Below, in pieces: positions 8,064-16,562 of a stretch of 64,000 bases of DNA. Position 1 is the first letter of the stretch, and the number at the start of each line of letters is the position of its first letter. The notes beneath the pieces were generated by a model that was not told the origin of the DNA, did not search any database, and was given only the letters and a program-made list of their open reading frames with translations. The stretch is taken from NCBI GenBank assembly GCA_964486055.1, contig CAZALE010000004.1:124001-188000 (forward strand), read 5' to 3'. This stretch comes from J014 sp964486055. Its GTDB lineage: Bacteria > Acidobacteriota > Blastocatellia > Pyrinomonadales > Pyrinomonadaceae. The position numbers were made by a program, and so were the translations under genes.

Positions 8064-9716
8064 TCAATGCTTAATCATGGGGATCTTAATACCATTTTGT
8101 CTAGCGAACTCAATTGCTTCTTCATAGCCAGCATCGGCGTGGCGAGCTACACCGATTCCCGGATCTGTTGTAAGCACACGCTCAATTCTCCTTGCCGCAG
8201 CCTCAGTGCCATCAGCTACTATGACCTGACCTGCATGTAAAGAATATCCTATCCCAACACCTCCACCATGATGCACTGAAACCCAAGTGGCTCCATTGAC
8301 TGCATTAATCAAGGCATTTAGATAAACCCAGTCGGCTATGGCATCCGAGCCATCCTTCATTCCTTCTGTTTCACGATTAGGAGATGCAACAGATCCGCTA
8401 TCGAGGTGATCTCTTCCAATCACTATCGGGGCTTTTAACTCTCCAGAGGCTACCATTTCATTCAGCTTCAGACCCGCTTTAGCCCTCTCACCATAACCCA
8501 ACCAACATATTCTAGCTGGTAAACCTTGAAATTGAACTTTTTCTTGAGCCATTGTAAGCCAACGGGCAAGATGATCATCATCTGGAAATAACTCCATCAT
8601 CGCTCTATCAGTCTTATAGATGTCTTCCTTATCTCCACTTAAGGCTACCCACCGAAAAGGACCTTTTCCTACGCAAAACAAAGGTCTTATATAAGCCGGA
8701 ACAAAACCTGGGTAGCTAAATGCTTCTTTGACACCATTGTCAAACGCCCTCTGGCGGAGATTGTTCCCGTAATCAAAGACTACAGCACCAAGCCTCTTGA
8801 ATTCCAAAATTGCCTCCACATGGCGCGATATTGAATCCATTACACGCCTCTTATATTCCTCTTGGTCTCTTTCTCTGAGACTCTCGGCTTCTTGGATTGA
8901 AAGCCCTTCTGGTATGTATCCGTAAAGTATATCGTGGGCGGATGTCTGGTCTGTTACTACATCAGGTACTATGCCTCTTTTTAAAATTTCCCAGTGTACT
9001 TGAGCAGCATTCCCTAGTAATGCAACTGATAACGGCTCACGCTTTTTGATAGACTCATTGACCATTTTCAATGCATCATCTAAATTATCCACCGCAATGT
9101 CCACTTGCTTTAATCGCAATCGTCTTTCGATGCGCCACGGATTCACCTCAACTATCAATCCAACGCCACCATTGAATGTTATTGCTTGAGGTTGTGCTCC
9201 ACCCATCTCACCTAAACCAGCAGTAAGGACAAACTTCCCCTCCAAATTTCCCCATCCGTTTTGTCTAGCAAGTGAGCCGAAAGTTTCATAAGTACCCTGT
9301 AATATCCCTTGAGTCCCGATGTAAATCCAACTTCCAGCAGTCATCTGACCGTACATTATTAAGCCTTCACGTTCCCATCTATCAAAATTTTCTTGCGTGG
9401 CCCAAGCTGGGACTATGTTTGAATTCGCAAGCAGAACGCGCGGTGCATCCTCATGAGTGCGAAACACTGCTACAGGCTTACCTGATTGAACAAGCAATGT
9501 TTCATCTACATTCAGATTTATAAGACTCTGCAAAATGGCGTCAAAACATTCCCAGTTCCTGGCCGCCTTTCCGCGACCTCCATAAACTATAAGATTCTCC
9601 GGATCAAACGCCACCTCAGGATCGAGATTGTTTTGTATCATCCGATACGCCGCTTCGATCAACCAGTTTTTACAAGTCAACTTAGTTCCCCTCGGAGCTC
9701 TTATTAACCTTCTCAT
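8064..9716 (-). CDS. hutU: Urocanate hydratase HutU
   Basis: Urocanase converts urocanate to 4-imidazolone-5-propionate, the second step of histidine degradation, with tightly bound NAD+ acting as electrophile. The 550-residue length matches the family. Diagnostic segments are YGGRGKAARNWECFDAI near the N-terminus, WIYIGTQGILQGTYETF, the NAD-binding TAGLGEMGGAQPQA, and GLPARICWLGYGERAKAG carrying the conserved active-site cysteine; the C-terminus has SVHHGGGVGIGYSLHAGQV. ATG 9716 is the natural start, with no strong Shine-Dalgarno. hutH, hutI and hutG are not nearby. The gene lies only 42 bases ahead of lptCA on the same strand, so it may share a transcript with the LPS export genes, an unusual partnership. 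A PfkB kinase gene diverges upstream. Confidence 0.96.
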   Translation of the reverse strand: MRRLIRAPRGTKLTCKNWLIEAAYRMIQNNLDPEVAFDPENLIVYGGRGKAARNWECFDAILQSLINLNVDETLLVQSGKPVAVFRTHEDAPRVLLANSNIVPAWATQENFDRWEREGLIMYGQMTAGSWIYIGTQGILQGTYETFGSLARQNGWGNLEGKFVLTAGLGEMGGAQPQAITFNGGVGLIVEVNPWRIERRLRLKQVDIAVDNLDDALKMVNESIKKREPLSVALLGNAAQVHWEILKRGIVPDVVTDQTSAHDILYGYIPEGLSIQEAESLRERDQEEYKRRVMDSISRHVEAILEFKRLGAVVFDYGNNLRQRAFDNGVKEAFSYPGFVPAYIRPLFCVGKGPFRWVALSGDKEDIYKTDRAMMELFPDDDHLARWLTMAQEKVQFQGLPARICWLGYGERAKAGLKLNEMVASGELKAPIVIGRDHLDSGSVASPNRETEGMKDGSDAIADWVYLNALINAVNGATWVSVHHGGGVGIGYSLHAGQVIVADGTEAAARRIERVLTTDPGIGVARHADAGYEEAIEFARQNGIKIPMIKH

Positions 9717-9888
9717 AAGTTTTAATCATAACACCTTGAAGCTTATAACACATGCCTTCCAAACGAGCTTCCTTAGTCTTACTAAACATTAATGAGTCAA
9801 CGCTCAAAATTTCAGCAAAAGATCTGCGCAATCCTATTCGACATGCTTCAAACCTTCACTGATAAATGATTATAATTTTTTGATTACT

Positions 9889-10845
9889 ATGAAGTTTCCA
9901 TTTGAGCTTCGTAAAGATAAAGATTTTGATGTAGTTGGCTTCGGCACAAACGCTGTCGATTTCTTAATTGTTGTTCCTGAATATCCGAGATTTAACTCAA
10001 AGGTCGAGCTTGAGCATTATTTTCAGATGGCTGGAGGGGAAATCGCTTCAACCTTAACGGGTTTAAGTCGGCTAGGAGCGAAGACAGCCTATGTCGGTAG
10101 ATTTGGCGATGACAACGCAGGCCATTTCGGAATTAAGACCTTGATTAGTGAGGGCATCAACATAGACTTTGCAGAGCAAATAAAGGGCGCGCAAACCCAG
10201 ATAGCATTCATAATAATCGACTCTCGAAGCGGTGAAAGAACTGTCATCTGGAAAAGAGATAAAAAACTTTCTTACTTGCCCGAGGATGTACCACTGAAGA
10301 TAGCCGAAAGATGCAGTATTCTGCATGCTACTCCACACGATACACTGGCCTGTATCACAATGGCCAAACATGCAAAACAGCACGGGGCGATCGTATCTAT
10401 TGATATAGATAAACCATTCGAGCATATCGAAGAATTGTTGCAACTAGTCGATGTATTCATCTGCGCAGAAGAATTTGCTGAAAAATTCTTAGGTATTACC
10501 GACAGGCAGATTGCTCTCAAAGAAATACACATGCGTTATGGCTGCAAAATTACAGGGATGACGCTCGGAAGAGAAGGTTCACTAATTCTTTGCGAAGATA
10601 GTTTCTTCAGAACACACGGATTCAACGTACCAGGAGGTTGTAAGGATACAACTGGTGCTGGAGACGCATTCAGAGTAGGCTTTCTTTATGGAATCTTGAG
10701 CGGAGAAAATATCGAAACTGCTTGCAAAATGGCAAATGCTGTCGCAGCTTTGAAATGCCGTGAAATCGGAGCTAGAACCGCATTGCCAACGAAAGAAGAA
10801 CTTTTCGCTTTTCTCAATAAAAACTCAAACCTTGACGTCGATTAA
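9889..10845 (+). CDS. PfkB-family carbohydrate/nucleoside kinase
   Basis: A ribokinase-fold kinase of about 318 residues. The N-terminus carries VVGFGTNAVDFLIVVPEYPRF and the PfkB signature 1 region AGGEIASTLTGLSRLGAKTAYVG; the C-terminal signature is DTTGAGDAFRVGFLYG, whose GAGD supplies the anion hole and catalytic Asp. The family phosphorylates sugars or nucleosides with ATP. The substrate cannot be set from sequence; ribokinase, adenosine kinase, or a ketohexokinase-like enzyme are all possible (the VVGFGxxxxDxxxxVxxxP start is common to many). A TTG at 9880 is an alternative start, but ATG 9889 fits the family better. A TATAAT box lies at 9871-9876, very close to the ATG, so the transcript may have a very short or no leader; the matching -35 is weak. 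Confidence 0.8.
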   Translation: MKFPFELRKDKDFDVVGFGTNAVDFLIVVPEYPRFNSKVELEHYFQMAGGEIASTLTGLSRLGAKTAYVGRFGDDNAGHFGIKTLISEGINIDFAEQIKGAQTQIAFIIIDSRSGERTVIWKRDKKLSYLPEDVPLKIAERCSILHATPHDTLACITMAKHAKQHGAIVSIDIDKPFEHIEELLQLVDVFICAEEFAEKFLGITDRQIALKEIHMRYGCKITGMTLGREGSLILCEDSFFRTHGFNVPGGCKDTTGAGDAFRVGFLYGILSGENIETACKMANAVAALKCREIGARTALPTKEELFAFLNKNSNLDVD

Positions 10846-11068
10846 CGATAAAAAATTTAGCTCATTTCTGATTTAGAAAAACTCTAACGTATAATTTCTA
10901 GGTAAGATGCTTGCGAAATAAGTCTCTTGAGGTAATCTTCTTGGGTCTACAAAAAACTTTAATGTTACATTTAAATCATTAAAAGCTTAGAGATCAGCAA
11001 TAAAGCCAAGAATGTTGCCCCATTTGATTTAGCAAGCAAAAGCAAAAAACTAGAAAGGATGAAGTAAG

Positions 11069-11377
11069 ATGAATTTCCCAGGTGGTTTCGATCTAAACGC
11101 GATGATGAAGCAAGCTCAGAAGCTTCAAGAGGAAATGGCACAAAAGATGAAGAGCACCGTAGTTGAAGCTAGCGCAGGAGGCGGTGCGATCAATGCAAAA
11201 ATGAGAGGCGATTTTGAGCTTTTAGAACTAAACATCTCTCCGGACTTGCTAAAAGAAGGCGATGTGGAAATGCTACAAGATCTCATCGTGGCTGCAGTAA
11301 ACGAGGCCCGACGAAAGGTAGAGGAAAAATTAAAAAGCCATATCGGTGGCATGCTTCCACCAGGATTAGGCTTCTAA
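11069..11377 (+). CDS. ybaB: YbaB/EbfC-family nucleoid-associated protein
   Basis: A 102-residue DNA-binding protein of the YbaB/EbfC family, a dimeric protein that coats the nucleoid. The family pattern is clear: MMKQAQKLQEEMAQKM coiled N-terminal helix, then GGGAINAKMRGDFELLELNISPDLL, DLIVAAVNEARRKVEEKL and a glycine/proline-rich tail GGMLPPGLGF. Start ATG 11069 follows AAAGGATGAAG. It is immediately followed by recR (2-base gap), the classic ybaB-recR pairing; dnaX, often upstream, is absent. The 223 bases upstream hold a TATAAT at 10890-10895 without a convincing -35, and I see no 4.5S RNA there. Confidence 0.95.
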   Translation: MNFPGGFDLNAMMKQAQKLQEEMAQKMKSTVVEASAGGGAINAKMRGDFELLELNISPDLLKEGDVEMLQDLIVAAVNEARRKVEEKLKSHIGGMLPPGLGF

Positions 11378-11379
11378 AA

Positions 11380-11994
11380 ATGCTAGAGTACTCCGAACCA
11401 ATAGAAAAGTTAATCGATGAATTTAAACGTCTGCCGGGTATAGGTCCGAAGAATGCTCAACGTTTGGCTTTTTTCATACTTCGGCGTCCAAAGGAGGACG
11501 TAGAAAGATTTGCAAAAAGTCTCCTGGAAGTAAAAGAAAAAATCGTTTTATGCTCGACTTGCAATAACTTGACCGACACAGATCCATGTCTTTACTGCAG
11601 TTCACCGAACAGAGATCGCTCATTGATTTGTATAGTTGAGGAACCTTACAATCTCGTTGCCATCGAGAAAACTCGCTCATATAAAGGCCTCTATCACATA
11701 TTGCATGGAGCGCTGTCTCCAATAAGAGGGATTGGACCAGATGATCTTCGATTGGCAAATCTATTTCCACGTCTCAAACCAGAGAATAATCAAAACGTGA
11801 AAGTCAGAGAAATAATAATAGCTACCAACCCCACCACTGAAGGAGAAGCCACAGCTCATTACATCGCAAAATTAATAAAACCTCTTGGCATTCGCACGAC
11901 TCGGATCGCCATGGGAATGCCAGTAGGAAGTGATCTGGAGTTCGTTGATGAGGTAACGATGGATAAAGCCTTATCCAATCGACATGAAATATAA
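11380..11994 (+). CDS. recR: Recombination mediator protein RecR
   Basis: RecR works with RecO and RecF to load RecA on single-stranded DNA at gaps. At 204 residues it has the standard layout: N-terminal helix-hairpin-helix (EFKRLPGIGPKNAQRLAFF, about 14-32), a C4 zinc finger (Cys58, Cys61, Cys70, Cys73 in CSTCNNLTDTDPCLYC), a Toprim domain beginning ICIVEEPYNLVAIEKT and containing IIATNPTTEGEATAHY, and the C-terminal Walker B-like RIAMGMPVGSDLEFVDEVT. ATG 11380 lies two bases after the ybaB stop, indicating translational coupling. Its TAA (11992-11994) abuts the stop of the convergent phosphoribosyltransferase gene with no spacer. Confidence 0.97.
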   Translation: MLEYSEPIEKLIDEFKRLPGIGPKNAQRLAFFILRRPKEDVERFAKSLLEVKEKIVLCSTCNNLTDTDPCLYCSSPNRDRSLICIVEEPYNLVAIEKTRSYKGLYHILHGALSPIRGIGPDDLRLANLFPRLKPENNQNVKVREIIIATNPTTEGEATAHYIAKLIKPLGIRTTRIAMGMPVGSDLEFVDEVTMDKALSNRHEI

Positions 11995-12615
11995 TTAATA
12001 CCGGACCTTCTCAACTTCAGCCACGTCGGAGATATTTTCAGCTCTCTTCCACTCTTCTTCAGTGTCATAAAAATTGACATCAAAAGTAAGAAGTGTTCTA
12101 ACGGGAATTCCATCAAATTCACTGGGAGCATCTTCGAATTTAACTATCGTGCCGATTGCTATAACTTCTGTTTTCAATTCTTTCAAGCAGTCCATGGTCT
12201 CACGAATAGCTTTACCTGTACGCAAAATATCATCAACTATTATAGCTGGATAGATGTCTCCCTCTTTTATGTACTGCCTAAATTGACGCTTTCCGTCCTC
12301 AATCTCAGTCCAGTATATTTGCTCAGCGTTTAGCGCCTCGCGCACGGCAAACGCGACAATAATCCCTCCGGGGCTCGGACTTATTATAGAAACTTTAGGA
12401 AGACGACTTGAAACCTGCTTGTCCATGCGAAACAATCGACTTAACCCGACGGCAAGAAACCTTGCATTGTCGTAGTACCTGAACGCCAATGGCATCTGAA
12501 AATAATGGGAAGCATGTTTTCCAGATGGATAAACAAAATGACCTTTTCTGTAAGCACCAGTTTTCTGCAAAATATCCATTACTACTTCTGGAGATGGTAC
12601 TAGGTTTACAGCCAT
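11995..12615 (-). CDS. Phosphoribosyltransferase, orotate-phosphoribosyltransferase-like
   Basis: A type I phosphoribosyltransferase of 206 residues. The PRPP-binding loop is AIIVDDILRTGKAIRETM (about 126-143), a hydrophobic-acidic-acidic motif. The N-terminal GAYRKGHFVYPSGKHASHYFQ resembles the orotate-binding region of PyrE-type enzymes (GHFxxxSGxHS), which form OMP from orotate and PRPP in pyrimidine synthesis. The loop differs from the usual PyrE sequence VEDVxTTGGS and recalls purine PRTases, so orotate specificity is an inference. Start ATG 12615 is supported by AGGAG nine bases upstream. No other pyr gene is adjacent. It converges on recR with the stop codons directly abutting. Confidence 0.7.
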   Translation of the reverse strand: MAVNLVPSPEVVMDILQKTGAYRKGHFVYPSGKHASHYFQMPLAFRYYDNARFLAVGLSRLFRMDKQVSSRLPKVSIISPSPGGIIVAFAVREALNAEQIYWTEIEDGKRQFRQYIKEGDIYPAIIVDDILRTGKAIRETMDCLKELKTEVIAIGTIVKFEDAPSEFDGIPVRTLLTFDVNFYDTEEEWKRAENISDVAEVEKVRY

Positions 12616-12687
12616 AAATTTTTTCTCCTTTATTAGTCTGTCAAAAACTCAATAATAAAGATCATAAAACAACAAGACAAGTTGCGA

Positions 12688-13143
12688 TTAATTGAAAGAC
12701 AAAGCCTGAAGAATCAGATCCTTTTGAACAGGACTCATAGCATCTGGGATTTCAGTGATTGAGAACCATTTAGCTCTAACTATTTCTATACTGTTACTCT
12801 CAGGTATTCCATCTGCTTCCGCTCTGAACATTATTTCAATGTGCTTTCGCCTTGTTCTTACGCTAAGAAGTCTCTCGTTGTAAATCATCAGTCCTGTTTC
12901 CTCCAAGATTTCTCTTCTTAGAGCAACCTCAGGTTGTTCATTAGAAGAAATAAAACCTCCAGGTAGTGCCCATCCACTCTTACTTGCTCGTAACCAATGA
13001 TCTAACAACAAAACCTCACCCTTTCTATTAAAAACTACTCCGATCACAGCAACCGTAAACTTAGGCTGTGTAACTCTGACAAGCGCGATCCGTAATCTCC
13101 AGGGTAATGATTTCCAAATTTTTTTAATCGTTTTTTTCAACAT
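12688..13143 (-). CDS. Nudix hydrolase
   Basis: The protein (151 residues from the chosen start) carries a complete Nudix box, GGFISSNEQPEVALRREI followed by LEETGL, matching GX5EX7REUXEEXGU; these residues bind the divalent metal for hydrolysis of a nucleoside diphosphate linked to another moiety. The preceding VAVIGVVFNRKGEVLLLDH is the standard first strand. The substrate is unknown. The start is decided by the ribosome binding site: GGAAGG lies five bases before ATG 13143 (protein MLKKTIKK...), whereas a longer frame from 13188 has no such signal. A short amphipathic or hydrophobic segment near the N-terminus (IWKSLPWRLRIALVRV) is unusual for a soluble Nudix protein. It probably follows its own promoter and lies upstream of the phosphoribosyltransferase on the same strand. 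Confidence 0.88.
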   Translation of the reverse strand: MLKKTIKKIWKSLPWRLRIALVRVTQPKFTVAVIGVVFNRKGEVLLLDHWLRASKSGWALPGGFISSNEQPEVALRREILEETGLMIYNERLLSVRTRRKHIEIMFRAEADGIPESNSIEIVRAKWFSITEIPDAMSPVQKDLILQALSFN

Positions 13144-13213
13144 GTAAACCTTCCGTTCGTTATTTCTTAACTGCATTTTAACAAACATTTTGAATTTAGA
13201 TTTTCAAAAAATC

Positions 13214-13243
13214 TTGCCCTCGATGAGTTCAAACGATTATAAT
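13214..13243 (+). promoter_or_regulatory. Candidate sigma-70 promoter for the metalloprotease gene
   Basis: TTGCCC (13214-13219) and TATAAT (13238-13243) are separated by 18 bases, a good match to a vegetative promoter. It would give a leader of about 150 bases before ATG 13400. The region is AT-rich, so chance occurrence is possible. Confidence 0.4.
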
Positions 13244-13399
13244 TCAAAAAGGGTTAGCCATTTGATTTCTTTGAAAAACCTTAAAACAAGAAAAACTTCT
13301 GAGAAACATGTAGATCGCCCTTCCATACTCAGGAGCGTAAAATCTTAAAACCCTGCGCCACTTAAATGTGGAAAACATTCTAATTACAAGGAGTCGCAA

Positions 13400-15364
13400 A
13401 TGAAAGGTTCATTTTTAATACTACTTCTTCTAGCCACGACGATAATCTTCGGTCAAGACATAAATAATGATCTTGCAAAGTCTTTCAGAAAATTCCAGAT
13501 ACAGAAAATCAGTAAAGATGAGCGTTCATTCTTTGCTAATTCCGGCTATTTCATCCTAAACACTGCTGAAGCAAGCCTGACAGCACAAATATATCCTAGA
13601 GATCTAAAGTCTGTATCATACAGAGCTGAATCCGTAACGAATCAAGGAATTAAGGCAATCGCTGCACCTTCAATCAACACATACAGTGGCAAGATTGAAA
13701 ATCAGCAAAATTCCCAGGTTCGGTTAACGATAGATGATGATAAAATCGAAGGATATTTTCTTACCGATCAAGGAGAGACTTTTTTTATTGAGCCAGCCTC
13801 ACATTATTCTCAGATTGCCGAGAAAGATGATTTTGTGATTTATCGCAAGGAAGACATTCTAAACCCACAGCTTTTAAATTGCCTTGCTGATAAATTAGAT
13901 CGAAAACGAAGGGAATTTGCACCTTTTGAAAGTCTTACCAGTCCAGAAACCTTCATCTCATTTCGTGTTATTGAAATCGCAACTGATGCAGATTTTGAAT
14001 ACGTAAATGCTCTCGGCGGTGCATTGCAAGCCAATAGTGAAATTCTCTCGATAATGAACATGGTAGAAGGCGTTTATCAAAGGGAGCTAGGGCTTACTTT
14101 CAAAGTTGTTTTTCAAAATGCTTGGACCACTCAGGATCCATACGATGGCTCTAGCATTAGTAATCTTCTTCAGTCTTTCGCCAACTATTGGAATACTAAT
14201 CGAGCTTCTATCGCAAGAGACGTAGTGCATCTTTGGAGTAACAAACAAAGTGCCGTAGGTGCAGGCATAGCTTATCTTGGCGTAGTATGCAGGTCGCCAT
14301 CTTTTTCCTATGGATTAAGTGGAAGAGTCAACTTTGTTCCCGCTAAATTCATTCTATCAGCGCACGAGATAGGTCATAACTTGAATGCAACGCATCTGGA
14401 GACAGCAGATGGATGTGCTAATACGATAATGAACGCAGTGCTAACACAAAACACCCAGTTCACCTTCTGTCAAGGATCCAGAAATCAGATTAAAGGTTAC
14501 GTTTCAACCAACAATCAATGTCTAAGCTATCAACTTTTAGATTTCGACTTTGACGGCGATGGCAGATCGGATTATACAGTTTTCAGACCATCGAACGGTG
14601 TTTGGTTTATTTTCAATAGTAGTAGTAACACGCTGAGCGCTACGCAATTTGGAATCAGTAGCGACAAAATTGCACCTGCCGATTATGATGGTGATGGAAA
14701 GACTGATATAGCAGTATTTCGCGATGGTTCATGGTTTCGGCTAAAATCTTCTAACTCAACATTTGATGTTGTAAATTTTGGGACTAATGGTGATGTACCT
14801 GTCCCAGCAGATTACGATGGTGATCATCTGGCTGATATTGCTGTATTTCGTCCATCTAGTGGATCATGGTTCAGATTAAATAGTAGCAATGGGGCTTTCG
14901 TTGCTGTGCAATTTGGAAGCGCAGGTGACATACCATTACCAGCCGATTATGATGGGGACGGAATAGCAGACCTGAATGTATGGCGCCCGTCTACTGGCTT
15001 TTGGTATAGACTCAACAGCAGCAACAATAGTCTTACTGCCGTGCAATTTGGTAATCAGTCTTTTGGTGATAAACCATTAATTGGGGATTTCGACTCAGAT
15101 GCAAAAGCTGATATAGCTGTCTGGAGATCTTCAAATGGTTCATGGTATGTTCTGATGAGTGCTAATAACTCTCTTTACTCAACAGCATTTGGGCTTTCTG
15201 GAGACATACCAGCCCCAGCAGATTTTACGGGAGATGGAAGAACAGATATCTGCGTGTTTAGAAATGGCACATGGCATGTCTTAGATATCACTAACAATGC
15301 CTACTCAGCTTTTCAATTTGGATCAAGCGGGGATCGTCCGGCCCAATCTTTCTATCTTCCCTAA
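13400..15364 (+). CDS. Secreted zinc metalloprotease (reprolysin-like) with C-terminal FG-GAP/VCBS-type repeats
   Basis: A 654-residue secreted protein. Residues 1-18 (MKGSFLILLLLATTIIFG) form a signal peptide. A pro-region of about 180 residues follows, then a metzincin domain with the zinc motif HEIGHNLNATH (His322, Glu323, His326, His332) and the Met-turn candidate TIMNAVL shortly after, as in M12B/reprolysin peptidases. From about residue 378 to the end there are some six repeats of roughly 46 residues, each built as DYDGDGxxDIAVFRPSxGxWFxLxSSN and xxxQFG; this is the FG-GAP/VCBS-like repeat common in secreted proteins of Acidobacteriota and probably forms a beta-propeller with calcium-binding DxDGDG loops. 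GGAG eight bases before the ATG supports the start. The likely role is extracellular protein degradation or attachment; targets are unknown. A strong terminator follows. Confidence 0.85.
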   Translation: MKGSFLILLLLATTIIFGQDINNDLAKSFRKFQIQKISKDERSFFANSGYFILNTAEASLTAQIYPRDLKSVSYRAESVTNQGIKAIAAPSINTYSGKIENQQNSQVRLTIDDDKIEGYFLTDQGETFFIEPASHYSQIAEKDDFVIYRKEDILNPQLLNCLADKLDRKRREFAPFESLTSPETFISFRVIEIATDADFEYVNALGGALQANSEILSIMNMVEGVYQRELGLTFKVVFQNAWTTQDPYDGSSISNLLQSFANYWNTNRASIARDVVHLWSNKQSAVGAGIAYLGVVCRSPSFSYGLSGRVNFVPAKFILSAHEIGHNLNATHLETADGCANTIMNAVLTQNTQFTFCQGSRNQIKGYVSTNNQCLSYQLLDFDFDGDGRSDYTVFRPSNGVWFIFNSSSNTLSATQFGISSDKIAPADYDGDGKTDIAVFRDGSWFRLKSSNSTFDVVNFGTNGDVPVPADYDGDHLADIAVFRPSSGSWFRLNSSNGAFVAVQFGSAGDIPLPADYDGDGIADLNVWRPSTGFWYRLNSSNNSLTAVQFGNQSFGDKPLIGDFDSDAKADIAVWRSSNGSWYVLMSANNSLYSTAFGLSGDIPAPADFTGDGRTDICVFRNGTWHVLDITNNAYSAFQFGSSGDRPAQSFYLP

Positions 15365-15402
15365 ATCGTAAAATCAAAACTCATCAGCAACCAAGATGAT
15401 AT

Positions 15403-15431
15403 GCGATTCTCCCAGAAGAGAATCGCTTTTT
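15403..15431 (+). terminator. Rho-independent terminator
   Basis: GCGATTCTC (15403-15411) pairs perfectly with GAGAATCGC (15418-15426) across a six-base loop and is followed by TTTTT. It ends the metalloprotease transcription unit. Confidence 0.85.
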
Positions 15432-15501
15432 ACCATTTCCTTGCCACACAATCTCTCCATTAACTTGTCATTTAACCTCAGAGTCTTCATAATTAAGCTT
15501 T

Positions 15502-16500
15502 ATGACTCAAGAAGAGAGAAATCCCCTTAATTTAATACTCGAAGACTTTAAACTTCATCTCGTTTCATCAGGAGAATTCACAAGAAGAGAAAGTATTGAA
15601 CTTGCCGAGCAATCTACTCTGCGGTTTGCTGAGGAACTAGGAGATCATCAGTCCGAAAAGCTGGATGAATTAGAGGTTGAGCAATTGCCGCCACTACCAA
15701 TGAAAAATAGAGCTCAACTTCAAATACAATCTCCCTACCGTGCTAGATTCTATTGGTCATTACGGTCAAATCCATTTGAAATATTAAAGAAGATTTTAGG
15801 CGATGAAGCAGTTAAGTATAAATTGGTTGCTAAACTCATAAACCAAACAGAAAACCGTGAATTTCTTTTCCCCATTGAAATCGCGGGTTCTACCTGGTTC
15901 GATGTTGAAGCCGACTCTATGTATCGTGTTGAAATTGGGCTGTTTGCGCCAAATAAACCATTCATAAGGCTTTTATTTTCTAATACAGTCCAAACTCCTC
16001 GCAGCAAACCATCGCCATTTGTGGATTGGTCTCCAGAATTCCTGGTTTCTGATGAAGAGTTCGTAGAAATCCTAGACGCTACTGGATTTAAGCACGATGC
16101 AACAGAGTTAGCACTAGCCGCTGATGACCCCGAAGACACAGCAATTAAAAATACGTTTTTCAGCTTATTCGGTCATCACTCGTTCCCATTTAAAATCTCT
16201 GAGTTACGTTACGCCTTATTTGCATTGGCATCTGGTCTGAGTTTGGAGGATTTACGAGGGCATATATCAGCCACGCTCTTCGATTTTTTACAAAGATTGA
16301 TTACCGAGCACGAAGTCTCATCTGAGAAAATCAGAAGTAAGCTCTCAGAAAATTTCATAATCTCCGATGAGTCAGACGAATATAATGAACCAGATGAGGC
16401 CATTTATAGAACCTTCGGTGCTAGCTTGATTGAATTTCACAGAAAAAGACCTTTTAGAAAACATCCAAAGCTTTCGCCGATAAGCTCTTTGAGAAGATAA
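15502..16500 (+). CDS. DUF4912-domain protein next to GH57 branching enzyme
   Basis: No enzymatic function is known. Within the 332 residues, about 75-180 fit the DUF4912 pattern: an aromatic start (ARFYWSLRSNP), a LGDEAVKYKLVAKL strand region, then WFDVEADSMYRVEIGLFAP and the closing SNTVQTPRSKPSPF. DUF4912 genes are frequently placed beside GH57 1,4-alpha-glucan branching enzymes, and here such a gene starts 62 bases downstream, so an accessory role in glycogen or alpha-glucan metabolism is an inference from context. The C-terminal part is acidic and ends with a basic tail (HRKRPFRKHPK). The N-terminal 50 residues are helical and acidic. No signal peptide is seen, so it should be cytoplasmic. 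ATG 15502 lacks an evident Shine-Dalgarno. Confidence 0.65.
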   Translation: MTQEERNPLNLILEDFKLHLVSSGEFTRRESIELAEQSTLRFAEELGDHQSEKLDELEVEQLPPLPMKNRAQLQIQSPYRARFYWSLRSNPFEILKKILGDEAVKYKLVAKLINQTENREFLFPIEIAGSTWFDVEADSMYRVEIGLFAPNKPFIRLLFSNTVQTPRSKPSPFVDWSPEFLVSDEEFVEILDATGFKHDATELALAADDPEDTAIKNTFFSLFGHHSFPFKISELRYALFALASGLSLEDLRGHISATLFDFLQRLITEHEVSSEKIRSKLSENFIISDESDEYNEPDEAIYRTFGASLIEFHRKRPFRKHPKLSPISSLRR

Positions 16501-16562
16501 ATAGCCTCAGATAACTTTTAATATCCGACTGGCTATGTTAATCTTTTCAACTGCTCTTGTTT

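Noticed and set aside
10846..11068. 4.5S (SRP) RNA gene upstream of ybaB
   Set aside because: The GGAAGGAAGCA-type apical motif is absent; only a TATAAT is visible.
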